The position numbers and the translations under genes were made by a program. A DNA stretch of 64,000 bases from assembly GCA_030710605.1 (NCBI GenBank), contig CP092879.1:20685706-20749705 (forward strand), read 5' to 3'. Under the pieces are notes generated by a model. That model did not search any database and had not been told where the DNA came from. It saw only the letters and a list, made by a program, of their open reading frames with translations. Origin of the DNA: Cordylochernes scorpioides. Taxonomy: Eukaryota; Arthropoda; Arachnida; Pseudoscorpiones; Chernetidae. This document shows positions 42,972 through 55,473 of this stretch, one piece after another; the first letter of the stretch is position 1, and every line of letters begins with the position of its first letter.

Positions 42972-43803
42972 GAAAGGACTTAAAAGCACGAAAGTTTCTT
43001 TTATACATAATACACACTTCTACTGCCCTTACTGCAATGAAAAATATATTGGGAGGGCCTGGCTCATCAGTGGTGAGCCCTCCCAGCGGTTTCGCCAATT
43101 TAATCCACCAGACCGCTTCTCAGAGCTCTAATACTGTATTGGACGATTCTGCTTATATACGCAGCACTGAAGGATGGAATCTTAGAAATGGTTTTCAAGA
43201 GAACTATGGACAAAAGCTTATAGGACAGTAGAATTACATTCAAATATTTGCATCGAGCAATGCTCTTCCGCAAACAATAAATACAAGGCCAGTTAGGCAT
43301 AAATTAATACAAAGCGATAACGCGCCATCTGTGCATATAAAACGTGTGTATTATGTATAAAAGTAACTTTCGTGCTTTTAAGTCCTTTCGTTTTATATGC
43401 ACAGATGGCGCGTTATCGCTTTGTATTAATTTATGCCTAACTGGCCTTGTATTTATTGTTTGCGGAAGAGCATTGCTCGATGCAAATATTTGAATGTAAT
43501 TCTACTGTCCTATAAGCTTTTGTCCATAGTTCTCTTGAAAACCATTTCTAAGATTCCATCCTTCAGTGCTGCGTATATAAGCAGAATCGTCCAATACAGT
43601 ATTAGAGCTCTGAGAAGCGGTCTGGTGGATTAAATTGGCGAAACCGCTGGGAGGGCTCACCACTGATGAGCCAGGCCCTCCCAATATATTTTTCATTGCA
43701 GTAAGGGCAGTAGAAGTGTGTATTATGTATAAAAGAAACTTTCGTGCTTTTAAGTCCTTTCGTTTTATATGCACAGATGGCGCGTTATCGCTTTGTATTA
43801 ATA
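42963..43803. mobile_element. P2 element as a 382-bp-arm perfect palindrome
   Basis: Arms 42963-43344 and 43389-43770 appear identical when one is reverse-complemented. The 44-bp spacer repeats the element's own end (GTGTATTATGTATAAAAGTA), and 43771-43803 adds a last tip ending AGATGGCGCGTTATCGC. Mirrored 66-codon ORFs inside are not genes. The CTGGC/TTGGC-GAAA...CTGATGA-GCCAG hairpin lies in each arm (43059-43098, 43635-43674). Sits in a TA microsatellite. Confidence 0.9.
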
Positions 43804-43949
43804 TATATATGTGGCAGTAATATACACTTCGTGATACTGAATTAGCAACATCAAAATGTAATGAGCAAAGAGCTGTGGAAATCTGCATAAACAAAGTACC
43901 AGTAACGAACAATAAATTATATTTATTAGCATACACCTATACACTGAAC

Positions 43950-45060
43950 CGACATCGTCGCATCACTAAAATGTTGTGGAACCACAACGGGAGGCTATGC
44001 AGATAGCAACACACGTCTTTGCACTGACTCAATAAGCCTTTTCTGAAGGATAGCTGTCAACCATCAGTCACAGTTCATCTTCTGAACGCGGCTGTGGCAG
44101 CGCAGGCTAACGATGTCCAATTAGGTCCCAGACAGTTCTATAGGTGAGCGATCAGAAGAGACTGGCGGCCATGGAAGCGCCGAGGTTTCATGCAAGTATG
44201 TTGGCTGATACATGCTGTGTGAGGTCGGGCGTTATCCTGCTGTAAAATTGCATTTGATGCCCTTTGAAAGAAGGTTAGCGTCACCGGCCGTAGCATGTCA
44301 TTCACGAATCGTTGGGCCGTTATAGAGCCTGCCCTCATTGAAAATCAGAGGTGATCTGCTATCAAATGCTATTGCTCCCCAAAAATTAGTGCCGCATTGC
44401 CGTGAAGTGCGGCGTTCCAGAGAGGCGCCTGGATTGGACCTGTCATCAAGACGGCGTCAAACACTTTCTAGGTGACTGTAATTGCTAAAGCAGAAGTTAG
44501 ATTCATCTGAAAACATTATTCTATGCCATTTCACGGTCAATGTCGTTCTATCCCGACAAAACTGCAGAAAGAGATGTCTGTGCTGGTGGGCCAATGGCAT
44601 TCTTCTTAACGGGCGCTATTGGTTTAGATCGCTGGCGACCAATCTGAAAATAAAAGTTACTGTCGATACGGGAGAATCAATAGTAAACTGCACATCCTGA
44701 AAAATGGCGACAGAAGTGGACTGTGGGGCCGCCAACGCCATCCGGCGAATACGTTTGTCCACGCGTGCTGACGTCACTCTCACCTCAACATCAGCCTTCG
44801 ACTATGACAATTTTCCTTGTTTAAAACTTCTTCACCATAGCCGGTGCACTGTGGACGCATCGAGGTGTCTGTCTATATATACTTTAAGTATGGAACAACT
44901 GGCTCTTTTGAGTCCAATCACTATACTTCTCGTGAAATCGTCTGTCTGCTGGAACTTACTCGGCCTGGTATTCCTGCTACTAAACGTTTTCTCTGAGTTA
45001 AATAAACATATTTCGAATGTTTTCCCTGTCATACAAGTGGGAATAATGGCAAATATGCGA
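43950..45060 (-). pseudogene. Tc1-like transposase, decayed
   Basis: Reading down: DDFTRSIVIGLKRASCSIL and DASTVHRLW (helix-turn-helix DNA binding), a GRPR-like linker region, SARVDKRIRRMALAAP, PLRRMPLTHQHRHL-type residues, then the catalytic core with SDES (first D), QQDNARPHTA (second D) and a shifted PIE / VWDLIGHR region (third acidic residue). Stops and at least two frameshifts inactivate it. Terminal inverted repeats were not resolved. The counterpart is 57600-58620. Confidence 0.8.
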
Positions 45061-45360
45061 ATATATTCTCTTATATCTTACTTAAAATACGCGAGATAGC
45101 GGCGCAATTTGCATCATTTACATAACTTTGCTTGTTAGCTAACTTTACCCTGATTTTTACATACATTTCTGCCCAGTATTTCTTGGCGTTGCAAATACAG
45201 AGTCACACAGTATATATGAACGACAGTCTTTCACTCTAAGTCGACCACCTATAGAAATCTGTTAAACTTTGTATCGAAAAGGGGACAAAAATCCCATTGA
45301 CCTGGGGTTTGAAGAATATAGGATTGGAAGTTATTGAAGCAATTAAATAAAATTGTTTCA

Positions 45361-45430
45361 TGAGGGAATCGAACTGGGTTCTCGTTAGCAAAAGACGACA
45401 GTGTTTACCACCTTGACATCAAGCTCTACA
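45361..45430 (-). repeat. tRNA-like sequence with A and B boxes
   Basis: Minus strand: TGTCAAGGTGGTAAAC resembles a pol III A box, CCAGTTCGATTCC a B box, and an anticodon-like CTTTTGC lies between. The acceptor ends do not pair, so this is a tRNA-derived repeat and not a tRNA gene. Counterpart 58901-58970 keeps CAGTTCGAATCC. Confidence 0.35.
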
Positions 45431-45917
45431 GCAATTATCATTAAATGCTTTAGTTAAACCTTCAAGAGAATGAATCTCGACACTATAAAGAATGTATTTC
45501 TATTGTGTTTACTCATCTATTAAATTCATCATTTCTTTCCAAATTCTCTATTTTATTATTACAATACATAAAATATCTTAAACAATAAAACACAAATAAA
45601 AGCTTTGAGTATTTTTGACACTAAAAAAAAAGCTTTTCCAACTTTATATATTGGTCAATAATATTTCTCCAATAACTATAAATGGAGAAAGTTTAGAGAA
45701 CAAGATAGTTTGAGAGGTAATTAGGTTTTAAAATTGAACAAATAGTTTGTGTTGAGGAATCATAGAAAATAAAATAGTTTAGAAACAATTCCGAAAATGT
45801 TTCTTTATAAATATAGTTATAACTTATAATAAACGTATATATTTACATTTATATACGACTTGATACATAATATATCGGTTGATAGGGGAAATACTATGTT
45901 GGATACCTTATTAATAT

Positions 45918-45957
45918 TGCAACAAAGTATTTATTATTTTATAAAATGAGTATCATA
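45918..45957 (+). repeat. TRIM-like LTR cut by the assembly gap
   Basis: TGCAACAAAGTATTTATTAT onward, identical to 59459-59498 up to the last base before the Ns. Shows where the left contig ends relative to the right one. Confidence 0.85.
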
Positions 45958-46057
45958 NNNNNNNNNNNNNNNNNNNNNNNNNNNNNNNNNNNNNNNNNNN
46001 NNNNNNNNNNNNNNNNNNNNNNNNNNNNNNNNNNNNNNNNNNNNNNNNNNNNNNNNN
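45958..46057. other. Assembly gap, 100 N
   Basis: A run of exactly 100 N, the conventional size for a gap of unknown length. Sequence on its right matches plus-strand 33049-33071, far to the left. Confidence 1.
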
Positions 46058-46080
46058 GTTCAAACACTTCTTTAGAGTGT

Positions 46081-47064
46081 CAAAAGAACTTTGACAATGT
46101 GCGTCCCAGAGCCATGGGGTATCTTTTTTTAAGAAGATTATTGAGGGGGCTCCTAACACGGGCGTGATCTTTAATAAACTTATTATACACATTAATGGCG
46201 CCTAGGAATGATTGGAGGGATTTAACGTTAGTAGAGACTTTAATTGCGTTAATTACTTATAATTTTTAACTAATGGGGTGTGTAGGTACCTGACGATATT
46301 GTATAACCTAAAAATTCTATGGTAGTCCTAAAAAGGTCATATTTGTTGTAGTTTAATCTAATATTTTACCTATTATACATATCAAAAAACTGTTGTAAGT
46401 GACTTATATGTTCTTCTATGGAATTTGAGAATATAATGAAATCATCGAAGTAATGCGCTATAAAATTCAACTTATTTCTCTGTAATATCTGACTGACAGC
46501 TCGTTCATACACCTGTGGTCCTATTTTAATCCCGTAGGGCAATCTCCGGAAGTTGTACTGACCCTCTAACGTGACAAAAGATAATAAATTCATATCAGGG
46601 GGACTTATTTCAATGGAACAGTATGTTGATGAAAAATCTGCGCGGGAATAAATTTTGGAGTTCGCTAATTTTTCTAATATATTGTCTATGAGCGAAAGAG
46701 GGTGAATATCTGGGGAAATAATTTCGTTAAGGCGGCGGTAGTCTACACAGAAGCGTTTTGTATTATCCTTTTTGGTGACTGAAGTAACGGGGGAGGAATA
46801 GGGGGAGAAAGAAGGCTCTATAATATTATACTCTAACATTTTATCTATTTGTTCCTGTATTTCACGCTGGTCTGAAAAAGATGTACGATACAGCCTGAGT
46901 GTGATTATCTTATCTGAAATTGTCCTAATATTAATGGGGGGAATTTTCAATTTTGGAATATCATATTTGTTAGTGGAAAAAATATTCGAATACATCTCAA
47001 CAATATCTATAAAAGCTAAGGGAATATCACTTCTAAAACATAAATTACAATTCTCAATAAACAT
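46081..47064 (-). pseudogene. Gypsy-4 copy B reverse transcriptase
   Basis: Starts near SDIPLAFIDIVEMYSN and contains EQIDKMLEYNIIEPS, RFCVDYRRLNE, RRLPYGIK and the catalytic YFDD (HYFDDFIIFS), stopping at about 46366. Downstream residues of the connection (WLWDAHCQSSFDTLKKCLN) follow in another frame to the gap. Shares the YFDD variant with Gypsy-2. Confidence 0.85.
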
Positions 47065-47413
47065 TTTACATTGATGTTCGGAAGAATATGATGATTATAA
47101 TGAATGTGGGGCATGGAATAAAGTTTGGCTGGGCGCAATTTTGTCATAATGGGTGAAGGTCTTAGAAAGGGTAGTGGGACATGGTATGGGATGGACATTT
47201 TCCTCTTGCAATGATGGGGAATGTCATGGCCCATGTTGGGAGGATTGAGGTCACCTTCTCCATCGTTACATGGGGTCACATAGGTTATATGGTACCATCT
47301 CTTAGACAATGGAGCATCACATTGGTAGATAGACTGATTATAGAAGTTTAACGTTAAACAAAACTTACTAATTTAATTTAAAGATAAGATACCAAAAGGT
47401 AATGAATTATTTA

Positions 47414-47740
47414 TTACACATAGAATTTGACTGATTTGGTTATTTTTCCTAAAGTGATGGTTAAATAGGTATACCCTTTTGTATGCACATGATTAGATAT
47501 AGAATTGATTAGCATATGACATGGGTATAATTTTAAAGGATTGGGTAAATTTATACTTAGGTGATTGAAAATATTCCAATTAATTATATTAATGGAGGCT
47601 CCTGTGTCTAAGAGGAATGGACAACGTAGGTTGTCTAAAATATGTGTATTGCATATAATATTATGTGGTTCAGGGACGAAAGGCAGGGGTTCCGCTGCCT
47701 TGTGTGGTGTGGGATGAACTTGCCACGGGAAAGTCGAGGG
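47414..47740 (-). pseudogene. Gypsy-4 copy B protease
   Basis: NIICNTHILDNLRCPFLLDT followed by GASINIINWNIF gives the aspartic protease signature DTGAS. It ends in KITKSVKFYV. The following 350 bp to the RT start have no open frame. The protein would cleave the polyprotein. Confidence 0.75.
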
Positions 47741-48564
47741 CACCACCTTGTTCTGGTCGAAAGTTCTGCGAGCTATTCTGGCCATGGTAGGCCTGTGGTC
47801 TGGAGAGCCGTCTGTTGACCATGAGAAACTCATTGTTCCAGTGATTATTACGGCAATGTCTGCATTGTGAGGGTGGTTTTCTGGCATCATGTGGTGCAAC
47901 ACTGAAGTTGGTGGTACGTTGGGGTTGCTCTGACAGGATAGGGAGTGAGCTCGTGCCCTTTACTCTATTTATGGTAGCATACCAGTCGGTCAATGTCTGG
48001 GGCGCTACGGCCTTCATGAGGCGTTGGTCATTTGCCTGGAGGCACTCGGTTAGTGCCTCCACTATGATGGGGTTGGTTAGGCCCAGTTGTAGCCCCATCG
48101 CTACCTTTTGGCGGTAGTAGTCACTTAGGGTCGTTTGACTATTGAGCCTATATGTCATGAATTTGGTGAATGTCACCTCAGATGTTCCGGGATATAGGTC
48201 TATGAAGATTTGTTTTACCTGATCATATGGCCGAGAGGCCAGACTCAATTCATTGTAATGGAATTGTAATGGAAAGGGGCTCACCTTTTAGCAGCGCTCG
48301 GAGCATTATATGCCGAGTGGTGTCGTCGCTCGGCTCCTCGGATGTCTGCTCTAGTTGTTAGAAGAAGGTGTTTGTGGCGTAATAGCCGTCGAAGAGGGCG
48401 ATGAGGTTCTCCTCAGTACGAGGCGCGACTAGTCCTCGTATAGCGTCTGTGAGGCGGCATACCAGGTCGTCGAGGCGGGGTTGCATGTAGGTAGAAGCAT
48501 CCACGAAGTATTCGTCGTCCTCCGACACCTCCATCGTCCTCCGCATGTTGTTGTCCTCAGCCAT
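47741..48564 (-). pseudogene. Gypsy-4 copy B Gag, split by frameshifts
   Basis: MAEDNNMRRTMEVSEDDEYF at 48564 runs to a stop at 48358; the next part (MSPFPLQFHYNELSLASRPY, 48284 downward) holds a capsid-like region (FIDLYPGTSEVTFTKFM, LTDWYATINRVKG) and one zinc-binding start CRHCRNNHWN, where a shift follows. Similar in plan to the Gypsy-2 Gag with its unusual zinc motif. Confidence 0.75.
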
Positions 48565-48578
48565 CCTGTCGACTTTCT

Positions 48579-49194
48579 GTAATATTAATGCAAATGTGAT
48601 CCTGCCGACGTATAAATAAGCTGGCAAACGTGTATGTGAGGCGAGTGTTGATGTTCTTACCACACGCGGACAACAAGAAGCAGAGGCAGGGCTAGATGTT
48701 AGCACACAGAGGGATCGGGAACAGCCCACGGGACAGAGGTAGAGGCCATGACACAAACTTCGATGCCTATCACCGAGACATGGAGACAGAGAGTACGCGA
48801 GACAGAAGCCGTCTGCCGATAGCCACACCCTAGAACCATCTGCTGCTGACCCCCTGCCAAAACCTGTCCTTTTTACAGGGGTCGTCTATGAAGAGTCCCT
48901 GGGGGCGCCACATGGTCTGGGCGTTGCCTTTTTCCTCCCCTCTGTCCCTGCCACCAGCTGACCGCTCTTTGGATATTTATTTTGACGTCACCAATTTTAG
49001 TTTAAATACAAATAGGGGCTTACAGGTATTATTAATAAAGATATAGCATATATACAAAATATGGGGGTGGTAGCAAATAGAAACGGTGTACATTTTAATA
49101 GAAGGGTAAGATCTTATAAGGTATCGGCTCTAACTAATTGGAAGATATGTGACATATAGTAAAAGTGTCATTATTATACAGTCTAAAATATACT
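48579..49194 (-). repeat. Gypsy-4 copy B 5' LTR
   Basis: 616 bp, counterpart of 33257-33867. Ends without a mariner, giving the empty site. Confidence 0.8.
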
Positions 49195-49800
49195 AGATAT
49201 ATATATATACATTAGAACCTACCTGTAAAAGACACCTAATTTCAGAGCCAAAGTGTCCTTTAGGGAGAGTTGTCCTCTAGCGGGAGTGTCCTTTCGTAAA
49301 ATTTCTACTGTATCTCAGGAATTATTCGCTCTTCAGTTGGAACTCCCATTAAAGGCTCTACTGTATCCCTGAAATATAATATTCAAGCTGAACTAGAGTA
49401 ACTCTGACTCAATAATGGCAGCGGCTGTTTACACGGAGAAGGGTATGCTCTCAAGTTTCCCTCGGAACCAATTTCAACGCATAACTAATAATTCCCAGGG
49501 ATTAATTAACGGACTCTTCAGTAATTCCAAAGATATTAACAGGAGTTCTACCCATAATATACAGTGTATAATGAACAGAATATTCCTGCAGTATTCACAT
49601 TATGAATATACATTTATAAAGGTGTAGGAGGATGGTATTCACGGTCATATAAATACGATAGAAACGTATTTATTAAATTTATTGTTTTAGTAAATTTAAA
49701 TAAATGAGTTTATCCCCCTCCCCATTTTGTGGACCGATTATTTCTTAATATTTTCTATCTTTTACTCATGTGGTATTTTCTTTAAAGAAGAATAAAATAT

Positions 49801-49843
<43 letters not shown>

Positions 49844-49847
<4 letters not shown>

Positions 49848-50133
49848 ATAATATATACCCTTCCAGGAATAATAAAACAAACCTAGAGCCATCCCAGAGA
49901 GAGATGGGATGTAAAGTCCGGTCAATTGAGAAAGCAGCGACATTCCAAAGGGGCGGCAAATGGGGCCCGCCCGTCAACACCTGAGGACTATTTTTGGACA
50001 GTTTGCGGAGGGCGTGCGACACAAACGGCCGTTCAGCGGTGGCGCTCTCTCTCTCTCGGATGGCTTCCAAATTCCTCTACCAATTTGTGGCGTGATTATT
50101 TCCCTTTCCCCACATTATCACTATATTGTCACA
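49844..50133 (+). repeat. Solo LTR-like repeat, family S (counterpart copy)
   Basis: 290 bp, TGTCATAA...TTGTCACA, between TA runs. Almost identical to 35813-36103. Confidence 0.5.
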
Positions 50134-53100
50134 TATATATATTATTTTATAATTCTCTTTCAATTATCTTTTTCGAAGCTATTTTCTGAAAAAACCAATG
50201 TTGGATTATGGCCTGTGCCAACTATCGTAATGCATATCTGCCAAAATAAACGTTAGTTTATATTTATTCCGATAGATGGCGTGACAATGAACAAATATCG
50301 GTTTACAATATGTAGATGCTTTTTTAAAAATATATTTCTCTGTACACTAGATTTCCAAATTTAATGCATTACTCACAAGAATCTTCACCATCTCTATCAT
50401 AATAAAAAGAAACAGATCTTCGACTTAATGATAAAGTGGAAAAGATCACGATAATAACAATAACAAATTTATTTAATTAACCTTTTAATAGTCAAATACC
50501 GTAAACAACATATTTACATGGTAATGTAAGGAAGGAATTAAATAAAATGTTTTAAAAAATAATTTTATATGATTAATTGATGATTACCTTTATTTGGAAA
50601 TATCGATGTATAAAATATAAATACTCAGTTATGCTATGATTCTCGACATTTTTGAGGCAAGTTTAACAAGAATTTCTATATTACACACACACGCACACAC
50701 ACCGTATATTTCAATATATTTATTTGTAGATATCAACGAAACCATTTGAAATATAATATATTTCACATAACACATAGTCGCATTTTAACCAAAAATAAAA
50801 TAACAAGAGAGATATTTTTGAGTCAACTTCAGGAAAGGAAACTTTGGAAGGATTATTTTGTCTTTCCATGAATTATTGTGAGAACGGATCATGTTTATAT
50901 GCAAATATTTACACGCTATTGAGCTAAAGGCCCCCTTTCATAGGAAAGAGAGAGAATAATCTTTATTTTTATTCAAATATTCACGAGATACAGGAGATAC
51001 AAATATTTTAACGTGGTTAATATATTTACATAATTTTGAGTGTATTGATTTACATACGTTGAATTATGGCATAGCTATAGAAATGCGCGTAAATACAATT
51101 TTAGGGTAGACCGTTGTTACAGAGAATAAAGTCCGTTTATGTTCACCTCTCCTCACGCTATTTTTCAACGCGACAATATATCCATATTTTAAAATCGATA
51201 TGGAATGCATCATGCTTATATTTATATATACATATTTGTTAAATATTTCTTAAAATTAAAGATACTTCGGCCAGTAAATCTTTTTATTATCTCGAGGTTT
51301 CGAAAAAAAAAACTTTTGTTCTCGTCCGAAGCGAACAAAAATGAAAACATTTGGCAAAGCGTTAAAAATTATTCTTTATGTTAAATTTTTATCAAACATG
51401 ATATATATAGCAGTTTGGAAGAAAATATAAATATTCCTCATATTTAACCAAATTTCTATTTTTCCGAACAATAAAATCAAACAATTGTAAAAGAAAAATA
51501 TCACAGAGAGAAAAATAAATGGTATTGAATATTCTTCTCCTATTCTATTTTAAAATATTTGACAATTATAAAAGGTAAGATGAAATATTGAATAAGAATG
51601 TTTGAAATAAAATAAATATTACGAAAATTCAACTCTATATTGGAACTGGTCAAAAGATACCTTCTATTTCTTAGACATCACTCTCAATTACACTCATGGA
51701 CAAAAAATAAGTACGTGGAGCGTCTTTCTGTCGCCAATAGTTAAAGAGACAGAGGCAATTTAGTTCACACTTGATAAGCTTGCGTCTTTAATAAAGAAAT
51801 CTGTGCATCACACATAGAGCTTTATTAAGACCACCGGTCTGTTACAGATTCACCACAGGACGGAAGCATAGATGGAACTTCTATACTCCAGGCAGCACAG
51901 AACCCAACAGCCTCTAGGTCTAACGCATGTCCAGTGGCCACAGAATCCACCTTTCATAGGTTAGCGTATCACTGAAAAGGCGAGTGTGGAATCAGCCGCA
52001 TTTTAGTCTTCGCTTTCCTCGTCCAAATCGACCACAACATTCGGGAATTCTATTAATCTCCTCCGAACGGTGACTGTGCCCTTGTAGAATTTATATAAAC
52101 CAAAGAGAAAACCATGATCTAACATAATTGTATATATCCAATTATATATTTGTTGACTACTGGATTGAAACAAGGATAAGACACCCAAGAGGTATTTCCT
52201 CTGATTCTCCAAGCAAAAGCAACTAAATATTCTATGAATTATTTCATCTTGTAGTTTTCTATTTCATTGATCACAAGTTAAGAGAAAATAAGTCTTCCAG
52301 CGCTTTGAACGATTTTCTGGGAAGAACTCTCATAGGAATCTCATTTGCACAAAAGTTATTTTAATTACCAGAGAATATTTGAATCACTGTGCATCATATA
52401 TCTTCAGAGTTATTATCTGAATCCCGAAATACATGCTGAAAGGAAAAACTTCATTAAGTTTTGTCCATGGTAGATTTAATTAGTGAAACCGCTGCGAGGG
52501 TACACCACTATTTTTTTTAATTCAGCGAGAACAGTAGAAAGGGTTGTGATTTATAATAGATAAATGGTCATGCTATAAATGGTATCATCATTTAGTAAGG
52601 TTTGTGTGATGGTGGTGTCTTGCCCAGCATAGGAAGGGGAAGGGGGTGCCATTGCCATATTAGTCAGCCACATTTCAGAGTCCCCTGTAAGTCTTCACGA
52701 TTACCGTAGCGGCTCGGGCTCACGACATCGTATTTCGCCCTACAGGGCAGTTCCTTACTTGTGCTACTTCTCCTACCCGCCACGTAGAGGAGGGGTTGGA
52801 CTTCTGGGCAGGGTAAATTTTGTGTAATATAGTAAATAAATTGATGAAACGTCGTCTAGAAAGAGAGGATCAAAAATAATAAATTATCTGTGTTTTTATA
52901 AAGACATACAGAATAGGGCAGCTATTTGAGAAGAGACAAGTTTGGCATTTGCTACCAAGAATTATACGCGAATTTTTTGTTATCAGGTTTTCCCAAACTG
53001 AATATAAATGAAGAAATATCATTCAATGTACCATCATGGACAAAACTTAAGGAAGTTTTATCTTTTAACCCGAATGTGCAGTTTGCAAAAATCGATTACT

Positions 53101-54364
53101 ATCTGTATAAATTCTTAACCAAGATATTCGAACGCCAAAGTTGAAACTTCAGACACGTTTTGGAATGTGATTTAACGACCGTGAGGTTCACTCTAGCTTA
53201 CTAAATTCACATAAACACCCAAAGCATCTTAATGTAGTCAATGCGGAACTTAATTTAAAGGTATTTCATTTTCTCTTCTTATTTTCAAATATATAAATAA
53301 ATGAATCATGAAGGATTAAACAATAAATGGTACTTAAATAATATTCTGATGGAATATAAACATATTTTATTTAACTTTAATTATATCCCAATATCCTATT
53401 ATCTTTCTAATAAATTTTAAAGTTGTTTATATAGGTTTTTGATATAATTATACATATATTTGAATTCTCAATTTTTTCGATTTTAATCAAAAACATTATC
53501 TATTATGAATAAACTATGTAAATATGAGAGTAGAATTCAAATCACACACGTTGATTAATATTCACAAATAAAGTACATACATTAATTTTATAGAAAATAT
53601 AGAATTCCTATTTTGAATCTTTTTGACAAAAATTAAATCAAATTTATAATGGAATAATAAATGCAAAAAATGTTCACAACAACAGAGAAAATCAGACCTG
53701 CCTATTAGTCAAATATATTTAAATATAAATTCATATATTCATTGATTAAAATTTATTTCATACGAAGAAAAATATATATATACATATTTATAACCTTGCA
53801 CTCAGAGGCTTAAATATTTTTCAAAGCTAGTTAGCAAATGAAAAAAAGAAATATATATAGAGTAAACTGGTTTTTTAAATATTTGTTCACATAATTAATG
53901 TAAATATAAAATGGATTAATTATAATAAGGTAATGGGGATAGAAATACCACTAAGGAACTATTTAACAAGTACTTATGTTTTACGCTAATTGAATTTAAA
54001 ATCAAATTACATTTCTTTACTTCCCTAAATAACTCAAATTTGATTTAGTGAGGACGAAGAAAGTCAATTTGATTAATTCAGTAAATGCATTTATTGAAGT
54101 TTCCTTCTTTTCACAAGGTTAGAGGGTAATATATAAAGTGAAAATATACTTTTTGTAGAATATATATACTTTATGAGAGAGATTGAGATATTGAAACTGC
54201 TTTATTTCAATGTTCATATAAGGTTGTATATGGTTAAATACAAAATTGAGTAAATATGAATAAATAAGGATAAATATAGGTGAATAAATGTACACATATA
54301 TAAAATATATTCTTCGAAAAAAAAAAGCAATATTAAGGTAAAGGGTTTCTTTTAAAATTGATTT
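50134..54364. other. Second copy of 36104-41043, non-coding
   Basis: Collinear with the first copy, without the MITE, the second halves of the palindromes and the P2 insertion. No gene seen. Contains the GAAAC-type hairpin at 51291-51332 and a shorter CA repeat near 50682. Confidence 0.6.
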
Positions 54365-54402
54365 TCTCAAGCTTTCGAGCGAAATTTCTGATCTTCAACG
54401 GG
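54365..54402 (-). ncRNA. GUUGAAG...GAAAGCUUGA hairpin, counterpart of 41044
   Basis: Same motif as 41044-41081 with one stem change (GAGC to GAUC), which weakens the central helix. Confidence 0.3.
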
Positions 54403-54494
54403 CATATACTTCTATATATAAACTTTACCTTAATATTGTTGATTTTTCTTTTCGAATAATTTCCAGGTAACTTATTACTCACACAAAATATATT

Positions 54495-54740
54495 CTTCAT
54501 TGGTAGCGCCCACCGCGGGAAAGACTCCGTCACCGATGGTCTGCGAGAGTTCTCTCCCACAAAGTGGGCAGGTCTAGGTGTTGGCTGGCGTTGCCCACCT
54601 CAAAACCAAGATGGTACTTGTAAATGGAAGCTTTCGCCACACTTGTCAGTTTCACTGCCTCGGGATGGAGGCCGACGCCGAACAGCCATACCTGAAGATC
54701 CAGGGGCTCTTCGCAGGAGGAGAACACCTCCCGGAGTAGG
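54495..54740 (-). pseudogene. LINE C-terminus, family L2 (counterpart copy)
   Basis: Minus strand: SSCEEPLDL, VWLFGVGLHPEAVKL, LWERTLADHR; then altered codons. Matches 41176-41420. Confidence 0.65.
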
Positions 54741-55129
54741 AAGAGAGAGAGAGAAAGATTTTCTAGATTTTCAATTCGACCTAAATATAAAAATATTTTA
54801 AAACTTATTTTTTAAAAATTGTTTTAATTATACATATATATATACTATTATATATTACTATTATATATATATTCAACGTTTATTCAACTATAAATACAAA
54901 GCGCGATGTCCCGCCAAGGACACTGGCGCCCAAAGGAAGCAATACAAGAGAGAGAGAGAGAGAATCTATGTATATACCCAAAAACATATGCACAAAGGCA
55001 TTTACCATATTCTTGGAATTGGTTTCAAACAAGGATACTATATACATAGGTAATTTGATTTAAACACACATCAAAATAAAGAAAAAACATTATTTACAGC
55101 ACATACAGTTACAATTATACCTAACACTT

Positions 55130-55473
55130 GAGATTATTTAAAAACTTTGATATAAATTTACAAAATCTATTTAATTCAATGTATGAAACCCTGCTGGATA
55201 TCAGTTCTCTTGGATCGGTACAGAGAATACCGTTACTGAGTCTGTAGTCCTGAAATGCTGGGCACTTAAGTAAAAGATGAGTAGAATCCTGAATGCGGCA
55301 TCCACCAAAAACAGCCCGGATCCTCCGATGATATATACTTTCATATATATATATATATTTGAATATATACTAGACCGTAAGAAGTCGGTATATAACTGTA
55401 TTTCCGACTGCCATGAACCAGGAACGTATCCCTCATTGGACACTTTGTTATAATAAGTGAAGAACCTGTTCAT
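55130..55473 (-). pseudogene. LINE C-terminus, family L3 (counterpart copy)
   Basis: Same fragment as 41822-42178, but the TA repeat has a different length, so the knuckle region falls out of frame with the upstream part. Confidence 0.55.

Larger units (their letters stand above)
46058..49194 (-). mobile_element. Gypsy-4 copy B, 5' part
   Basis: Minus strand: 5' LTR 48579-49194, gag, protease and RT down to the gap at 46058, where it is cut in the connection between RT and RNase H. Copy A continues from the equivalent point. Frameshifts in gag and between domains indicate an inactive copy. Confidence 0.8.

Noticed and set aside
43100-43633. Identical 66-codon proteins on opposite strands (MPNWPCIYCLRKSIARC...)
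   Set aside because: They are the same repeat sequence in the two arms of the P2 palindrome, with no other support.
45361-45430. A functional tRNA gene
   Set aside because: The acceptor strands do not pair and the anticodon arm is irregular. Only box-like blocks remain.
45946-46192. ORFs running through the 100-N gap
   Set aside because: Their middle consists of unknown bases.
38167-52212. A conserved-looking 64-69 codon ORF on the minus strand (38167-38361 and 52003-52212, ending LDEESED) as a host exon
   Set aside because: Between the two copies most changes in the shared part alter the amino acid and the 5' ends diverge by indels, so there is no sign of protein constraint. No splice context or domain.
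39623-53144. ORFs at 39623-39877 and 52926-53144 containing NEEISFNVPSWTK as a gene
   Set aside because: The shared part covers a TGGACAAAA-type Tc1 repeat end, the frames start and stop differently, and one copy has an early stop.
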